In this document: in pieces, positions 1 through 10,108 of the stretch | Numbering within the stretch: the stretch's first letter is position 1 | Layout: each line of letters begins with the position of its first letter | Source: Desulfovibrionales bacterium | GTDB lineage: Bacteria; Desulfobacterota; Desulfovibrionia; Desulfovibrionales; Desulfomicrobiaceae | Direction: 5' to 3' | Length of the DNA: 36,880 nucleotides | NCBI GenBank assembly: GCA_012729655.1 | Contig: JAAYCS010000022.1 | Location: 1 to 36,880 of the forward strand | The notes under the pieces: model-generated | Told to the model about the DNA's origin: nothing | The model's input: the letters and a program-made list of their open reading frames with translations, nothing else | The model's database searches: none | Translations under genes and position numbers: made by a program

Positions 1-9
1 GGCGAACTA

Positions 10-1053
10 GTGGCTAACGACATCATTCGCAAGCTGGAAAGCCTGGTCCCGGAGCTGACGGAAGCCCTGGGCCAGGCTTCTTCATTGGAAGAGTTGGAAG
101 CGGCACGGGTCCGCTTTCTCGGCCGCAAGGGGTTGCTGGCCGACCTCATGTCCGGGCTGACGGCCCTCGGTCCGGACGAGCGCCCCGCCGCGGGCAAGGC
201 CGCCAATCAGGTCAAGGCTGCCATGACCGCATTGTGGGAGGAACGGTTGCAGGCACTCAAGGACCGCGCACAGGAGCAGGTTTTGAGCGTCTTCGACCCG
301 TCCATGCCTTCCTGGGCCCCGGACCTTGGGTCCCTGCACCCGGTTACCCGGGTGACCAGGGAAATCTGCACGGTGTTCATGGGGCTTGGATTCGAGGTTG
401 TCTCGGGCCCAGAGGTGGAAAACGACTTCCACAACTTCGAGGCCTTGAACCTGCCCCCCGAGCATCCAGCCCGGGACATGCAGGATACGCTCTACATTTC
501 CGATTCCATCCTGCTGCGTACGCACACCTCCCCCTTGCAGGTCCGGACCATGCTGGCCCGCAAACCTCCCCTGGGCGTCATAGCCCCCGGCAAGGTCTAC
601 CGCCGAGATTCGGACCTCACCCACACGCCCATGTTTCATCAGGTCGAGGGGTTGCTGGTGGACAGATGCGTGACGCTGGCGGATTTGCGGGGCACCTTGA
701 CCGCCTTTGTGCGGACCGTGTTCGGACACGACACCAAGGTTCGTTTCCGGCCGAGTTTTTTCCCGTTCACCGAGCCCAGCGCCGAGGTCGATATCAGCTG
801 CGTCATCTGCGGAGGCAAGGGGCGCCTCGGCCAAGAGCCGTGCAGGGTCTGCAAGGAGACGGGCTGGGTGGAGATCCTGGGCTGCGGCATGGTCGATCCG
901 GCCGTGTTCCACAAAGTTGGCTATGAAGAGGGTGCATACACGGGGTTCGCCTTTGGCCTCGGCGTGGAGCGTATTGCCATGCTCAAGTACGGGATTGGCG
1001 ATCTGCGCATGTTTTTCGAGAATGATCTGCGTTTCCTCCGGCAGTTTGCCTGA
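10..1053 (+). CDS. pheS: phenylalanyl-tRNA synthetase alpha subunit
   Basis: Catalytic alpha subunit of the cytosolic alpha2beta2 enzyme that charges tRNA-Phe with phenylalanine. The 347 residues match the usual family length. An N-terminal coiled-coil arm (about 1-90) is followed by a class II synthetase core. Motif 2 is seen as [18 protein letters not shown] from residue 197 and motif 3 as GFGLGVER-like [14 protein letters not shown] at about 312-325. Four cysteines (C264, C267, C278, C281) form a CxxC-CxxC ribbon inserted in the core, which is seen in many bacterial PheS proteins. The start is GTG at 10. Only nine bases precede it, so its ribosome binding site and promoter cannot be judged. 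pheT follows after 14 bases, so the two are co-transcribed. Identity is very secure. Confidence 0.97.
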   Translation: MANDIIRKLESLVPELTEALGQASSLEELEAARVRFLGRKGLLADLMSGLTALGPDERPAAGKAANQVKAAMTALWEERLQALKDRAQEQVLSVFDPSMPSWAPDLGSLHPVTRVTREICTVFMGLGFEVVSGPEVENDFHNFEALNLPPEHPARDMQDTLYISDSILLRTHTSPLQVRTMLARKPPLGVIAPGKVYRRDSDLTHTPMFHQVEGLLVDRCVTLADLRGTLTAFVRTVFGHDTKVRFRPSFFPFTEPSAEVDISCVICGGKGRLGQEPCRVCKETGWVEILGCGMVDPAVFHKVGYEEGAYTGFAFGLGVERIAMLKYGIGDLRMFFENDLRFLRQFA

Positions 1054-1067
1054 GGGAGGTTTTTGCC

Positions 1068-3452
1068 ATGCTGTTGAGTTTGAACTGGCTGCGGGAATTT
1101 GTTCCCTATGAGGGGAGCGCTTCCGATCTGGGTGACAGATTGACCATGCTCGGACTGGAAGTGGAGGAGATCCGCAACCCCTTTGCGGCCCTTTCGAAGA
1201 TGATCGTTGGCCATGTGGTGGAGCGAATGGCACATCCTGATTCGGATCACCTTTCAGTCTGCAAGGTGGACATCGGGAGCGGCGAACTTCTGGGCATCGT
1301 CTGCGGCGCCCCCAACGTGGCGGCGGGGCAGAAGGTGCCCGTGGCCCCTGTGGGAACGATCATGCCCAGCGGCCTGGAGATCAAGAAGGCCAAGCTCCGC
1401 GGACAGCCGTCCTGCGGTATGATCTGTTCCGAACGGGAGCTGGCCTTGGGAGACGGACATGCAGGGATCATGGTCCTCGATCCGGCGTTGCGACCGGGCA
1501 CGCCCGTCTGCGAGGCCCTTGGCCTTGAGCAGGCTGTCCTGGACGTCAGCATCACCCCCAACCGGGCGGATTGCCTGTCCGTGCTGGGCTTGGCCAGGGA
1601 AGTGGCAGCGGCCTTCGGACTGCCCCTGATCCAGCCCTCAACGGGTTTGGTCGAAGAAGGGGAGCCGTTTGTCGGCTTCCGCATCGAACCAGATCCCGCC
1701 ATGTGTCCGCTCTACCAGGCCCGGTTGATCCGGGGCGTATCCATCGGTCCCAGCCCGGATTGGCTGCGGTATCGGCTGATCGCAGTCGGCCTGCGGCCCA
1801 TCAGCAACATCGTGGATGTGACCAACTATGTCATGATGGAATGCGGCCAGCCCCTGCACGCCTTTGACCGGGATTTGCTGAAGGGGAACCGCATCCAGGT
1901 CGGTCTGGCCCGGGACGGCATGACGCTGGTGACCCTCGATGGGCAAGAGCGGGTCCTGACCCCCCGCGACCTGCTGATCTGGGATGACGAGCGTCCCGTG
2001 GCCCTGGCCGGGGTCATGGGCGGGATCAACTCCGAGATCAGCACCACAAGCACCACGGTTCTGCTGGAAAGCGCGGTCTTCGACCCTGGCTCCATCCGCA
2101 AGACAGCCCGGCGCCTTGGACTGTCCAGTGACGCATCCTACCGTTTCGAACGGGGGGTGGATCAGGTCGGCAACACATTCGCCATGGACCGGGCCGCTGC
2201 CCTGATGGCCTCCCTGTCCGGCGGCCGCGTGGCCCCTGGCGTGGCCAAGGCCGAGCCCCGGCCTTTCGAGCCCAGGATCATCCCGTTCGCCCCAGGGAGG
2301 GCCTCTGCCCTGCTGGGCCAGGATATGCCCTCCGATTTCTGTCGGTCCACGCTGTCCGCGTTGGGCTGCGCGGTCGGGGGCGAGGGGCATTCCTGGCAGG
2401 TCGCTGCTCCTTCATTCAGGCTGGACCTGGAGCGGGAAGTGGATCTCATTGAAGAGGTGGCCAGGGTTTACGGCATGGATCGTATCGAGGCCACCTTGCC
2501 CACGGTGAAGAAGAATCTGGCGGACCTGGACAAGGCCGATCCGATTTTTTCCTTTCTGAATCTGGTCAAGGACTGGGGCCGGGGTGTGGGCCTGTCGGAA
2601 GTTGTCAACTACAGCTTCGTGGGCACCGAGGATCTGGACCGGTGCGGGCTGGACACAGCGGGAAGGGTACGCATCTACAACCCGTTGAGCGAGGACATGG
2701 ATGTCCTGCGCACGGACCTCGTTCCCGGCCTGCTCGGATCCCTGCGGCACAATATCAGTCAGGACAACGGACGGATCCGCATTTTCGAGGTGGCCCATAC
2801 CTTTGTCCAGGACCAGACCAGCGATACCCGGACCAGGGAAAACAATCGCCTGGGCATCCTTCTGCACGGGGGGCGTTTCCCGGGCCGTTATCCCTTTGTG
2901 TCTGGCTTCCTGGGCTACGAGGACATCAAGGGCTTGGTGGAACATTTGCTGCATACCCTGGGTGTTGGTGCGGCATCCTTTGCGCGCGGGCATGGTCATC
3001 CCTATCTGGAGCCAGAAGTCTGTGTGCTGGTCGGTGAGACCATGGCCGGCCGCGTGGGCAGGATCCGGGAGAACCTGGCCGACAATTACCTGGCCAGAGC
3101 CGAGGTCTGGTACGCAGACCTGGATTTGGATCTGCTGATGGTCATGCAAAAAAAGATCACCTTTGCTTCCCTGCCCAAGTATCCGGTGATCCGGCGCGAC
3201 ATGACCCTCATCGCACCCAGCGGCCTTGCAATCGGCTCGGTAATTGATACTGTACGTCAACTGCGTGAACCGCTTCTGGAAGATGTCTTCCTGGTGGACA
3301 TTTATGACCCCGAAGGCGGCAGGGAGCGCAATTTGACCTTTCGGTTCGTGTTTCGGCACCCGGAACGGACCTTGAAGGACAAGGAAGTGGAAAAGATCAC
3401 TGCCCATATTGGTCAGCATCTGGTCAAGGGGTTGCCTGTCCGTTTCTCCTGA
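1068..3452 (+). CDS. pheT: phenylalanyl-tRNA synthetase beta subunit
   Basis: Structural and editing subunit of phenylalanyl-tRNA synthetase, 794 residues, full length. Order of domains: an N-terminal EMAP/OB-fold tRNA-binding domain (about 42-148), the B3/B4 domain that hydrolyses mischarged Tyr-tRNA-Phe (about 205-380), a B5 domain (about 400-470), a degenerate class II core, and a C-terminal FDX-ACB anticodon-binding domain (about 700-794, beginning near the segment FASLPKYPVIRRDMTLI). GAGGGAGG overlapping the pheS stop lies eight bases before the ATG and fixes the start. The gene is followed after 25 bases by a MerR-type regulator. Confidence 0.97.
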   Translation: MLLSLNWLREFVPYEGSASDLGDRLTMLGLEVEEIRNPFAALSKMIVGHVVERMAHPDSDHLSVCKVDIGSGELLGIVCGAPNVAAGQKVPVAPVGTIMPSGLEIKKAKLRGQPSCGMICSERELALGDGHAGIMVLDPALRPGTPVCEALGLEQAVLDVSITPNRADCLSVLGLAREVAAAFGLPLIQPSTGLVEEGEPFVGFRIEPDPAMCPLYQARLIRGVSIGPSPDWLRYRLIAVGLRPISNIVDVTNYVMMECGQPLHAFDRDLLKGNRIQVGLARDGMTLVTLDGQERVLTPRDLLIWDDERPVALAGVMGGINSEISTTSTTVLLESAVFDPGSIRKTARRLGLSSDASYRFERGVDQVGNTFAMDRAAALMASLSGGRVAPGVAKAEPRPFEPRIIPFAPGRASALLGQDMPSDFCRSTLSALGCAVGGEGHSWQVAAPSFRLDLEREVDLIEEVARVYGMDRIEATLPTVKKNLADLDKADPIFSFLNLVKDWGRGVGLSEVVNYSFVGTEDLDRCGLDTAGRVRIYNPLSEDMDVLRTDLVPGLLGSLRHNISQDNGRIRIFEVAHTFVQDQTSDTRTRENNRLGILLHGGRFPGRYPFVSGFLGYEDIKGLVEHLLHTLGVGAASFARGHGHPYLEPEVCVLVGETMAGRVGRIRENLADNYLARAEVWYADLDLDLLMVMQKKITFASLPKYPVIRRDMTLIAPSGLAIGSVIDTVRQLREPLLEDVFLVDIYDPEGGRERNLTFRFVFRHPERTLKDKEVEKITAHIGQHLVKGLPVRFS

Positions 3453-3477
3453 ATGCGGAAGGTGGCCAGGAGGAAGC

Positions 3478-3804
3478 GTGCTCAAGCCCGTTGCGCCGGC
3501 CACAGAAAAACGTTTACGTATTGGCCAGGCAGCCAGCCGCCTCGGCGTGGAACCCTATGTCCTGCGTTTCTGGGAAGAAGAGTTTCCGCAAGCCGCGCCA
3601 GCCAGAACGCCCAAAGGGCAGCGCTACTACACCGAGGAGCATCTCCGGATGCTGGAGCGGATCAAGCATCTGCTGTATGTGGAGAAGCTGACCATCAAGG
3701 GGGCGCGCCAGAAACTCGAAGCATCCAAGGCCAGGCGAGAACCTTTGGCCCTTATTCGCCGTGAACTCGAGGAGATTCGACGCATGCTGCGTGAAAAGCC
3801 CTGA
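3478..3804 (+). CDS. small MerR-family transcriptional regulator
   Basis: A 108-residue DNA-binding protein. The segment RIGQAASRLGVEPYVLRFWE is the typical MerR winged helix-turn-helix, followed by the wing residue pattern RRYT-like QRYYTEEH and a helical dimerisation stretch. There is no C-terminal effector-binding domain, so it resembles the stand-alone MerR proteins found downstream of pheT in many bacteria, a place taken by ihfA in enterobacteria. The start is GTG at 3478, chosen because CCAGGAGG ends five bases before it; the reading frame stays open upstream into pheT but has no such site. It is the last gene of the pheST unit, since its stop codon lies inside the terminator stem. Its targets cannot be told from sequence. 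Confidence 0.85.
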   Translation: MLKPVAPATEKRLRIGQAASRLGVEPYVLRFWEEEFPQAAPARTPKGQRYYTEEHLRMLERIKHLLYVEKLTIKGARQKLEASKARREPLALIRRELEEIRRMLREKP

Positions 3805-3830
3805 CCTGTTTCCAGGTCAGGGCTTTTTTT
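3794..3830 (+). terminator. intrinsic terminator of the pheST-merR operon
   Basis: A perfect 11-bp GC-rich stem (GCCCTGACCTG at 3798-3808, CAGGTCAGGGC at 3813-3823) closes a TTTC loop. It is flanked by AAAA before and a run of seven T after. The stop codon of the MerR gene is part of the stem. The A run on the other side means it could also work weakly on the minus strand, but no minus-strand gene is nearby. Confidence 0.95.
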
Positions 3831-3929
3831 AGGATTTGCCTACCGTTTTTTGGTGGCGGGTTTTTTCGTGACATTCCCTTTTCCGTGTGGATAGAGGAAC
3901 AAGCATACGGCCAGGACGCAGGAGCCCTC

Positions 3930-4400
3930 ATGGACACGATCTACGCCGACAAAGGTGGAAACGCATTCTTCCGGTGTCCGCATTGTTTGTATGAGCGGGA
4001 GTTCAATGCAAAAACCTTGCAGAAAGCGGGAGGCATGCTCCGCATCAAATGCCAGTGCGGTCAAATCGTGGAGATGCAGATCGAATTCCGGGAATTCTAT
4101 CGAAAGAGCGTGAATTTGTACGGCCAATGCTCGGTACTCCGCAATAATGCCACCTATCCCATCAACGTGCACAATGTGTCCATGAACGGAATCGGTTTTT
4201 CCATCGTCTGGGAAGCCGAAATTCCCGCGCGGCCCGTTGATCCGGGTGATGCGTTGATGGTGCGCTTCCGACTGGACAATGCGTCCAAGGATCTCATCGA
4301 ACGGCGAGCCGTGGCATTGTATACAGATGGATCGCGAATCGGTGCCAGTTTCTTGAAAGGCCAGTTCGACAAGGAGCTCGGTTTTTATCTCCTGCGGTAA
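3930..4400 (+). CDS. PilZ domain protein with N-terminal zinc ribbon
   Basis: A 156-residue soluble protein. Residues about 13-47 contain CPHC and then CQC, a ribbon-like metal site of three or four cysteines. From about residue 57 there is a PilZ-type beta barrel, with the RK arginine, then N-V-S-M-N-G-I-G-F in the second half of the c-di-GMP binding signature, and RIGASFL near the end. The family usually binds cyclic di-GMP, although the first motif is only RK rather than RxxxR, so binding is plausible but not certain. ATG at 3930 is preferred over GTG at 3885 because AGGAG lies five bases before it. The gene stands 29 bases before a GspE-like ATPase and is probably in one operon with it. 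Confidence 0.8.
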   Translation: MDTIYADKGGNAFFRCPHCLYEREFNAKTLQKAGGMLRIKCQCGQIVEMQIEFREFYRKSVNLYGQCSVLRNNATYPINVHNVSMNGIGFSIVWEAEIPARPVDPGDALMVRFRLDNASKDLIERRAVALYTDGSRIGASFLKGQFDKELGFYLLR

Positions 4401-4429
4401 TTCTCGACAGAAGAGGCAAGGGTGCACTT

Positions 4430-6310
4430 ATGAGTCAGGATTCCGGAAGTGAACACTCGATGAATCCAATCATCAAGCTGCTGATTCAAGACGGGTACCT
4501 TGACGAGCAGCAGGCCGAGTATGCCCGGCGGGTTTGCGAGAAGCTGCCATTGTCCCGGCCCGTATGCGATGTAGTCCGTGAACTGGGGTACGTTTCCGAA
4601 GATCAGCTGCGCCAAACCATTCGCCGCAACCAGGGGGAGTTGCGGATCGGAGATCTGCTCAATGGTTTGGGCTACCTGACTGACGAGGAGCTCGAACGGG
4701 CTTTGACCATCCAGAAGCAGGACGGCCGCCGCCAGAAGCTGGGGGATATTCTGGTCCAGCACAAGATCCTGGCCGATGACAAGCTGACGGAAATTTTGGC
4801 CTTGCAACTTGGGCTGCCAATCATCGACCTGGTTACCAAGGAGCCCGACGCGGCCCTCATGGGGCGTGCTCCGGTGGAATATTACGCGCAGTACAGATTT
4901 GTGCCCTACGACATGCAGCCCGATGGAGCGGTGCGCATCGCCTTTGCCGACCCTCTGGATCCGCGCAGCCTGGGAGCCGCCCGGGACTATTTTGGCCAGA
5001 ACATGGTCATCTGCATCACCCGGGTCAGTCAACTCGACGAGATCATGGCCAAACGCAGGGACCAGGAGCGCATAGGCAGTGGAACGGACGCCGGAGGGGT
5101 GGATATCGTCGGGATCGCCAACTCCATCGTGCTCGGGGCATTCAAGCTGGGAGCCAGCGATATCCATGTGGAGCCCATGTCCGACCGGCTGCGGGTCCGT
5201 CTGCGGATCGACGGGGTCATGACCCATTTCCGGGATTACCCCATCGCAATTTCCGCGCCGCTGGTCAGTCGCTTCAAGATCATGTGCGGGGCGGATATCG
5301 CAGAAAAACGCCGTCACCAGGACGGGCGGATGATGTTCAGCCACATGGGCGTGCAGTTTGACCTGCGCATGTCCTTCTACGTCACAGTGTACGGGGAGCA
5401 GGTGGTCATGCGCTTGCTCAAGAACCAGGAAGAACTCTTGCCCATGGACGATATTGGCATGCTGCCGCGCATGCTGGACCGTTTCATGGAGGAGGCGCTG
5501 GACGCGCCCTCGGGCATCATCATGGTCACCGGCCCCACGGGTTCGGGGAAGTCCACCACCGTCTACAGCTGCATCAATTACCTCAATCGTCCGGACGTCA
5601 GCATTATCACGGCCGAGGATCCGGTGGAATACAAGGTCCGCGGCATTGGTCAATGCTCCATCATGCCGGCTATCGGCCTGACTTTCGAAGAGACTCTCAA
5701 ACACATCGTGCGCCAAGACCCGGATATCGCAGTCATCGGCGAGATCCGGGATCATTTTTCAGCGGTCATGGCCATCCAGACAGCACTGACAGGGCACAAG
5801 GTCCTGACCACCTTCCATACCGAAGACAGCATCGGCGGCCTGGTTCGCCTCCTGGACATGGGTATCGAGCCCTTTCTTGTTTCCTCCACCATCTCATGCA
5901 TTCTCTCCCAGCGCCTGGTTCGGAGGATCTGCCCGCACTGCGCGGTGCCCTACCAGCCGGACATGGGGCAGCTGCGGCGTTTGAGCAGCACCTACGGCAG
6001 CCTGGTCGGGGCTGAGTTCCGCAAGGGCAGGGGTTGCGCAGCCTGCCGGCACAGCGGCTACAAGGGGCGCATGGCGGTTTTCGAGATGCTCATCCCGGAA
6101 GTTGCCATCCGCGACGCCATCCTGCAGCGCAAGACCACCCACGAACTCCGCCAACTGGCCCTGTCCCGGGCCAACATGGTCACCATGCTGGAAGACGGCC
6201 TCGTCAAGGCCGCCATCGGCAAAACAACACTGGACGAAGTTCTGCGCGCCCTGCCGAGAGTGCACAAGCCGCGATCCCTGCCTGAATTGAGAAGAATACT
6301 GGGAGTCTAA
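4430..6310 (+). CDS. GspE/PilB-type secretion or pilus-assembly ATPase
   Basis: A 626-residue AAA-like ATPase of the type II secretion/type IV pilus family, expected to form a hexamer under the inner membrane. The N-terminal third (about 1-150) has tandem MshEN/GspE_N-like repeats (LGYVSEDQL, LGYLTDEEL, KILADDKL), a fold that binds c-di-GMP in MshE and PilB relatives. The motor follows: Walker A GPTGSGKST at 368-376, Walker B-type DIAVIGEIRD near 430-440, then the tetracysteine zinc site C501, C504, C536 and C539 typical of GspE and PilB. No secretin, PilC/GspF or pilin gene is present in the window, so the motor is orphaned here. Upstream is a PilZ protein and four bases downstream an HDOD protein, a setting that suggests second-messenger control of a surface machine encoded elsewhere. 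Confidence 0.9.
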   Translation: MSQDSGSEHSMNPIIKLLIQDGYLDEQQAEYARRVCEKLPLSRPVCDVVRELGYVSEDQLRQTIRRNQGELRIGDLLNGLGYLTDEELERALTIQKQDGRRQKLGDILVQHKILADDKLTEILALQLGLPIIDLVTKEPDAALMGRAPVEYYAQYRFVPYDMQPDGAVRIAFADPLDPRSLGAARDYFGQNMVICITRVSQLDEIMAKRRDQERIGSGTDAGGVDIVGIANSIVLGAFKLGASDIHVEPMSDRLRVRLRIDGVMTHFRDYPIAISAPLVSRFKIMCGADIAEKRRHQDGRMMFSHMGVQFDLRMSFYVTVYGEQVVMRLLKNQEELLPMDDIGMLPRMLDRFMEEALDAPSGIIMVTGPTGSGKSTTVYSCINYLNRPDVSIITAEDPVEYKVRGIGQCSIMPAIGLTFEETLKHIVRQDPDIAVIGEIRDHFSAVMAIQTALTGHKVLTTFHTEDSIGGLVRLLDMGIEPFLVSSTISCILSQRLVRRICPHCAVPYQPDMGQLRRLSSTYGSLVGAEFRKGRGCAACRHSGYKGRMAVFEMLIPEVAIRDAILQRKTTHELRQLALSRANMVTMLEDGLVKAAIGKTTLDEVLRALPRVHKPRSLPELRRILGV

Positions 6311-6314
6311 CCAT

Positions 6315-7160
6315 ATGTTCGCAGTCACCCCTATCGACGATCGGATCCATGCATTTCTGGAAGAACCGGGAAGCGATCTCCCGGTTTTCGACCGCACGGC
6401 CCTTCTGGTGCATCAGGAAGCCATCAAGCGCGATCCCGACACGGACAAGATTGTCAGTTACATCGTCCAGGATCAGGTTCTGGCGGCCGAGGTGCTGAAG
6501 GTCGCCAATTCCTCGTTTTTCCGGGGCATCAAGAAGATCAGCCGCATTCAGGACGCCCTTGTGCGGATCGGACTTCGGGAAGTCGTCAACAGTGTGATGG
6601 TGGCCACCCAGCGCAAGAACTACAGTTCGCACAACCCTTTTCTCCAACAGTATATGTCCCGTTTGTGGAAGCATTCCGTGGTCTGCGCTTTCGGTGCGCA
6701 GTGGCTGGCCAAGCGCTGCGGGTACGATGAACTCGCTCCCGAGGCGTTCATTGGCGGCCTGATCCACGACGTGGGCAAACTGCTGGTGCTCAAGGCCCTG
6801 GTTTCGGTGAACGAAAAGGACAAGGACGCGCCCCGCATCACCAGGACAGCGGCTGAAGAGTTCGTGGCCTCCCTGCATCCTGAATGCGGGTCCATGCTGC
6901 TGGAGAAATGGAACCTGCCCGAGAGCTATTGTCTGGTTTGCCGGGATCACCACCGCCGAGATTACGATACCTCGAACACCCTGCTTGTGCTGGTGCGACT
7001 GGCCAACAAGGCATGCCACAAACTTGGTATCGGGTTGCTCGAAGACAGAGAGTTGGTCCTGGTGACCTGCAGTGAGGCCGGCATCCTCGGCCTTTCGGAT
7101 ATTACCCTGGCGGAACTTGAAATCGCGATGGAGGATCATGCCTCCCAGAGCGACGCCTAG
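6315..7160 (+). CDS. HDOD domain signalling protein
   Basis: A 281-residue soluble protein dominated by one HDOD domain (about 15-215). The DQVLAAEVLKVANSSFF segment and the helical core are typical of the family. An HD pair is kept at H151-D152 (IHDVGK), and a further histidine pair occurs in RDHHR, so metal binding is possible although most HDOD proteins are thought to be non-catalytic scaffolds. ATG at 6315 follows GGGAG with only four bases between the ATPase stop and this start, so it is co-transcribed with the ATPase and PilZ genes. Its exact role is unknown; family members act in two-component and c-di-GMP signalling and in motility. Confidence 0.85.
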   Translation: MFAVTPIDDRIHAFLEEPGSDLPVFDRTALLVHQEAIKRDPDTDKIVSYIVQDQVLAAEVLKVANSSFFRGIKKISRIQDALVRIGLREVVNSVMVATQRKNYSSHNPFLQQYMSRLWKHSVVCAFGAQWLAKRCGYDELAPEAFIGGLIHDVGKLLVLKALVSVNEKDKDAPRITRTAAEEFVASLHPECGSMLLEKWNLPESYCLVCRDHHRRDYDTSNTLLVLVRLANKACHKLGIGLLEDRELVLVTCSEAGILGLSDITLAELEIAMEDHASQSDA

Positions 7161-7205
7161 CCATTTCCAAGCACCCATTGTCTCAAAAAAGGAGACCCCA
7201 AAACG

Positions 7206-8387
7206 ATGAAACTGGCCCAACGCATTACCAGGATCAAGCCGTCTGCGACATTGACCATCAACACCAAGGCTCAGGAATTGCGCGCCGCAGGGCGGCAAAT
7301 CATCAGCTTGGCCGTGGGCGAGCCCGATTTCCGGACCCCGGAGCATGTCTGCGAAGCCGCGCGGGTGGCCATGCAGCAAGGATTCACCAGGTACACCCCG
7401 GTTCCAGGCATCACGGAACTGCGCACTGCCGTGGCCGGGTACTTCGCGAGTTTTTACGGAGTCAATGCCGGTATGAACGACGTTGTGGTGACCAACGGCG
7501 GGAAGCAAAGCCTGTACAACCTGCTGCAGGTCCTGCTCGATCCGGGCGATGAAGTCATCATTCCTGCCCCGTACTGGGTCAGTTATCCGGCCATGGTCGA
7601 GCTGGCCGATGGCGTGTCGGTTTTTGTCCCCACCGAGCCAGAGAACAATTTCCTGGTGAGCGTGGAACAGCTGGACGCAGCCTGCACTGCGCGGACCCGC
7701 TGCCTCATTCTGAACACACCATCAAACCCCACGGGCTGTCACTATTCCCAGACCCAGTTGGACGCCATCGCGACCTGGGCCGTGGACAAGGGCATTTTCG
7801 TCATTGCAGACGAGATCTACGACCGGCTGGTCTACGCGCCGGCCCAGCCGGCTTCCCTGAGCCCCTGGTGGGAGGGGCATCCGGAAAGTTTTGCGGTGGT
7901 CAACGGTCTGGCCAAGAGCTTTGCCATGACCGGCTGGCGGGTCGGGTATACCCTGGCCCATGCAGATCTGATCAAGGCCATGACCAAGATCCAGGGCCAG
8001 TCCACCTCCAATGTCTGTTCCATCGCCCAGAAGGCGGCCCTGGCTGCCCTGACCGGCGGCTGGGAGTGCCTGGACGTGATGCGTGAGGCCTTTGTGCGTC
8101 GGCGCAACCTTGGTCTGTCCATGGTCCGGGACTGGGGAAATGTGGTGTGCCCTGAACCGGCAGGGGCTTTCTATCTTTTTCCGCAGGTGGATTGGTACTA
8201 TACGGCCGAGGTTCCTGACTCCACCGCCCTCTGCACATACCTGCTGGACCAGGCGGGAGTCGCCTTGGTCCCCGGGGCCGCTTTTGGCGACGACCGCTGC
8301 ATCCGCATTTCCTACGCCCTGGACGACACAACCCTGGCTCACGCGCTGGAACGAATCGGAAGCAGCCTGCACTCCCTCAAGAATTAG
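7206..8387 (+). CDS. aspC: class I pyridoxal-phosphate aminotransferase, aspartate type
   Basis: A 393-residue cytosolic fold-type I aminotransferase of the AspB/AspC group that moves an amino group between aspartate (or another amino acid) and 2-oxoglutarate. Seen in the sequence: the substrate-side NTPSNPTG motif, the [10 protein letters not shown] segment whose Asp and Tyr contact the cofactor, the Schiff-base lysine K237 in [10 protein letters not shown], and a C-terminal arginine in RISYALDD. Length is normal. ATG at 7206 is preceded by AAAAAGGAGA. The next gene, pgi, starts ten bases after its stop and uses a ribosome site overlapping that stop, so they form one transcript. Exact substrate preference cannot be read from sequence. 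Confidence 0.88.
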   Translation: MKLAQRITRIKPSATLTINTKAQELRAAGRQIISLAVGEPDFRTPEHVCEAARVAMQQGFTRYTPVPGITELRTAVAGYFASFYGVNAGMNDVVVTNGGKQSLYNLLQVLLDPGDEVIIPAPYWVSYPAMVELADGVSVFVPTEPENNFLVSVEQLDAACTARTRCLILNTPSNPTGCHYSQTQLDAIATWAVDKGIFVIADEIYDRLVYAPAQPASLSPWWEGHPESFAVVNGLAKSFAMTGWRVGYTLAHADLIKAMTKIQGQSTSNVCSIAQKAALAALTGGWECLDVMREAFVRRRNLGLSMVRDWGNVVCPEPAGAFYLFPQVDWYYTAEVPDSTALCTYLLDQAGVALVPGAAFGDDRCIRISYALDDTTLAHALERIGSSLHSLKN

Positions 8388-8397
8388 GAGGTTTTTC

Positions 8398-10020
8398 GTG
8401 ATCAATCAGTCCCCTTCCTGGAAAGCCCTCTCGAACCATCCTCCCATCGCCCCCATGCGCGAACTTTTTGCCTCTGATCCTGGGCGGTTCGCGCGTTTTT
8501 CCGTGCAGGCGTGCGACATCCTGCTTGACTATTCCAAGAACCGGATCACGGACACAACCATGTCGCTGCTCCTGGACCTGGCCCGAGAGGCCGGAGTGTC
8601 CGATGGCATCCAGGCCATGTTCGGAGGCAGGCACATCAACACCACGGAAAATCGGGCTGTCCTGCATGTGGCCCTGCGCAAGAACACCGACGAAAGCGTT
8701 GTTCTCGACGGGGTCAATATCGTGCCTGAGGTCCAGCGGGTCCTGAACCAGATGGAATCCTTCGTGGCCCGGGTTCGTACAGGTGGGTGGAAGGGGTTCA
8801 CGGGCGAGCGCATTCGCGATGTGGTCAACATCGGCATCGGCGGTTCGGACCTGGGCCCAAGGATGGTCACCGAGGCCCTGGATTTTTACCGTGAGCGGAC
8901 CCTTGATTTCCATTTCGTGTCCAATATCGACGGCACCCACATTGCCAGGGTTCTGGAAAAGGTGCGGCCGGAGTCCACGCTCTTCGTTGTCGCTTCCAAG
9001 ACCTTCACCACCCAGGAGACGTTGACCAACGCCCACACGGCCCGGTCCTGGTTCCTGGGCCGGGGCGGGTCTGGAAGCGACATCGCCCGCCATTTCGTGG
9101 CGCTGTCCACCAATGAAGTGGCGGTCAGGGCCTTTGGCATTGATCCGGCCAACATGTTTGCCTTCTGGGACTGGGTCGGAGGGCGTTATTCCCTGTGGTC
9201 CTGCATCGGCCTGCCCATCGCCCTGGCCGTGGGCATGGACAATTTCCGGGAACTCCTGGCCGGCGCGCGGGACATGGACGAGCATTTCCGCACAGCGTCC
9301 TTCGAGGGGAACATTCCTGTTTTGCTTGCCCTTCTGGGGGTCTGGTACCGTAATTTTCAGGACATGCCGTCCCACGCCGTGCTGCCCTACGACCAGTATC
9401 TGGAGCTGTTGCCCGCGTATCTGCAGCAGGCCGACATGGAGAGCAACGGCAAAGGGGTGACCAAAAACGGCCAGTCCACGCCGTACGCAACAGGCCCCAT
9501 CCTGTGGGGGGAGCCAGGAACCAACGGCCAGCACGCATTTTATCAGCTCCTGCACCAGGGTACCACCGTGGTTCCCTGTGACTTTCTGGCCGCCGTCAAC
9601 CCCCTGCATCCAGTGGGTGAACACCATGTCATCCTGCTGGCCAATTTTTTGGCCCAGACCGAAGCCCTCATGCGCGGACGGACACTGGAAGAGGCCGAAA
9701 AGGAGCTCGGCAAGCTTCCTCCCGAAGCCAGGAAGGCATTGGCCCCGCACAAGGTCTTTCCAGGCAACCGGCCCTCCAACTCCATCGTCTATCCTGAACT
9801 GACTCCACGCATTCTGGGCCGTTTGATTGCCATGTACGAGCATAAGATTTTCGTGCAAGGCATCATCTGGGGCATCAATTCCTTCGATCAGATGGGGGTG
9901 GAGCTGGGCAAACAGCTTGCAGGAGCCATTCTGCCAGAACTGCGCGGTGAGCAGATCGGCGTCCATGACGCCTCCACCTGTGGGCTCCTGCGCTATTGTC
10001 TTGACCGGCGCAAGGGCTAA
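8398..10020 (+). CDS. pgi: glucose-6-phosphate isomerase
   Basis: Interconverts glucose 6-phosphate and fructose 6-phosphate in the cytosol, in glycolysis and gluconeogenesis. The 540-residue protein carries both classic family signatures: [20 protein letters not shown] in the middle and [16 protein letters not shown] near the C-terminus, together with the sugar-phosphate segment [15 protein letters not shown] and the NGKGVTKNG active-site region. The start is GTG at 8398, selected by TTAGGAGG six bases before it. The longer frame reaching back into the aminotransferase gene is an artefact. The gene is closed by two hairpins downstream. Confidence 0.96.
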   Translation: MINQSPSWKALSNHPPIAPMRELFASDPGRFARFSVQACDILLDYSKNRITDTTMSLLLDLAREAGVSDGIQAMFGGRHINTTENRAVLHVALRKNTDESVVLDGVNIVPEVQRVLNQMESFVARVRTGGWKGFTGERIRDVVNIGIGGSDLGPRMVTEALDFYRERTLDFHFVSNIDGTHIARVLEKVRPESTLFVVASKTFTTQETLTNAHTARSWFLGRGGSGSDIARHFVALSTNEVAVRAFGIDPANMFAFWDWVGGRYSLWSCIGLPIALAVGMDNFRELLAGARDMDEHFRTASFEGNIPVLLALLGVWYRNFQDMPSHAVLPYDQYLELLPAYLQQADMESNGKGVTKNGQSTPYATGPILWGEPGTNGQHAFYQLLHQGTTVVPCDFLAAVNPLHPVGEHHVILLANFLAQTEALMRGRTLEEAEKELGKLPPEARKALAPHKVFPGNRPSNSIVYPELTPRILGRLIAMYEHKIFVQGIIWGINSFDQMGVELGKQLAGAILPELRGEQIGVHDASTCGLLRYCLDRRKG

Positions 10021-10035
10021 AGCCTAACACAGTCC

Positions 10036-10091
10036 AGGGTCGGGCAGGGTGCCCGACCCTGTGCCGGACGCGTTGTCCGGACCCCTTTTTT
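10036..10091 (+). terminator. tandem hairpin terminator after pgi
   Basis: The first hairpin is a perfect 11-bp stem (AGGGTCGGGCA 10036-10046, TGCCCGACCCT 10050-10060) with a GGG loop but no T run. The second is a 6-bp stem (CCGGAC 10064-10069, GTCCGG 10075-10080) followed by ACCCC and six T. Together they look like a Rho-independent terminator separating pgi from the kinase-regulator pair. Confidence 0.75.
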
Positions 10092-10108
10092 CCGATCCTG
10101 GCCCAAGC

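Noticed and set aside
4385-5755. 456-codon open frame opposite the GspE-like ATPase
   Set aside because: Antisense shadow rich in His, Asp and Gln; the plus strand has Walker motifs and the tetracysteine site.
8377-9966. 529-codon open frame opposite pgi
   Set aside because: Shadow of pgi codon bias; no recognisable domain and no ribosome site.
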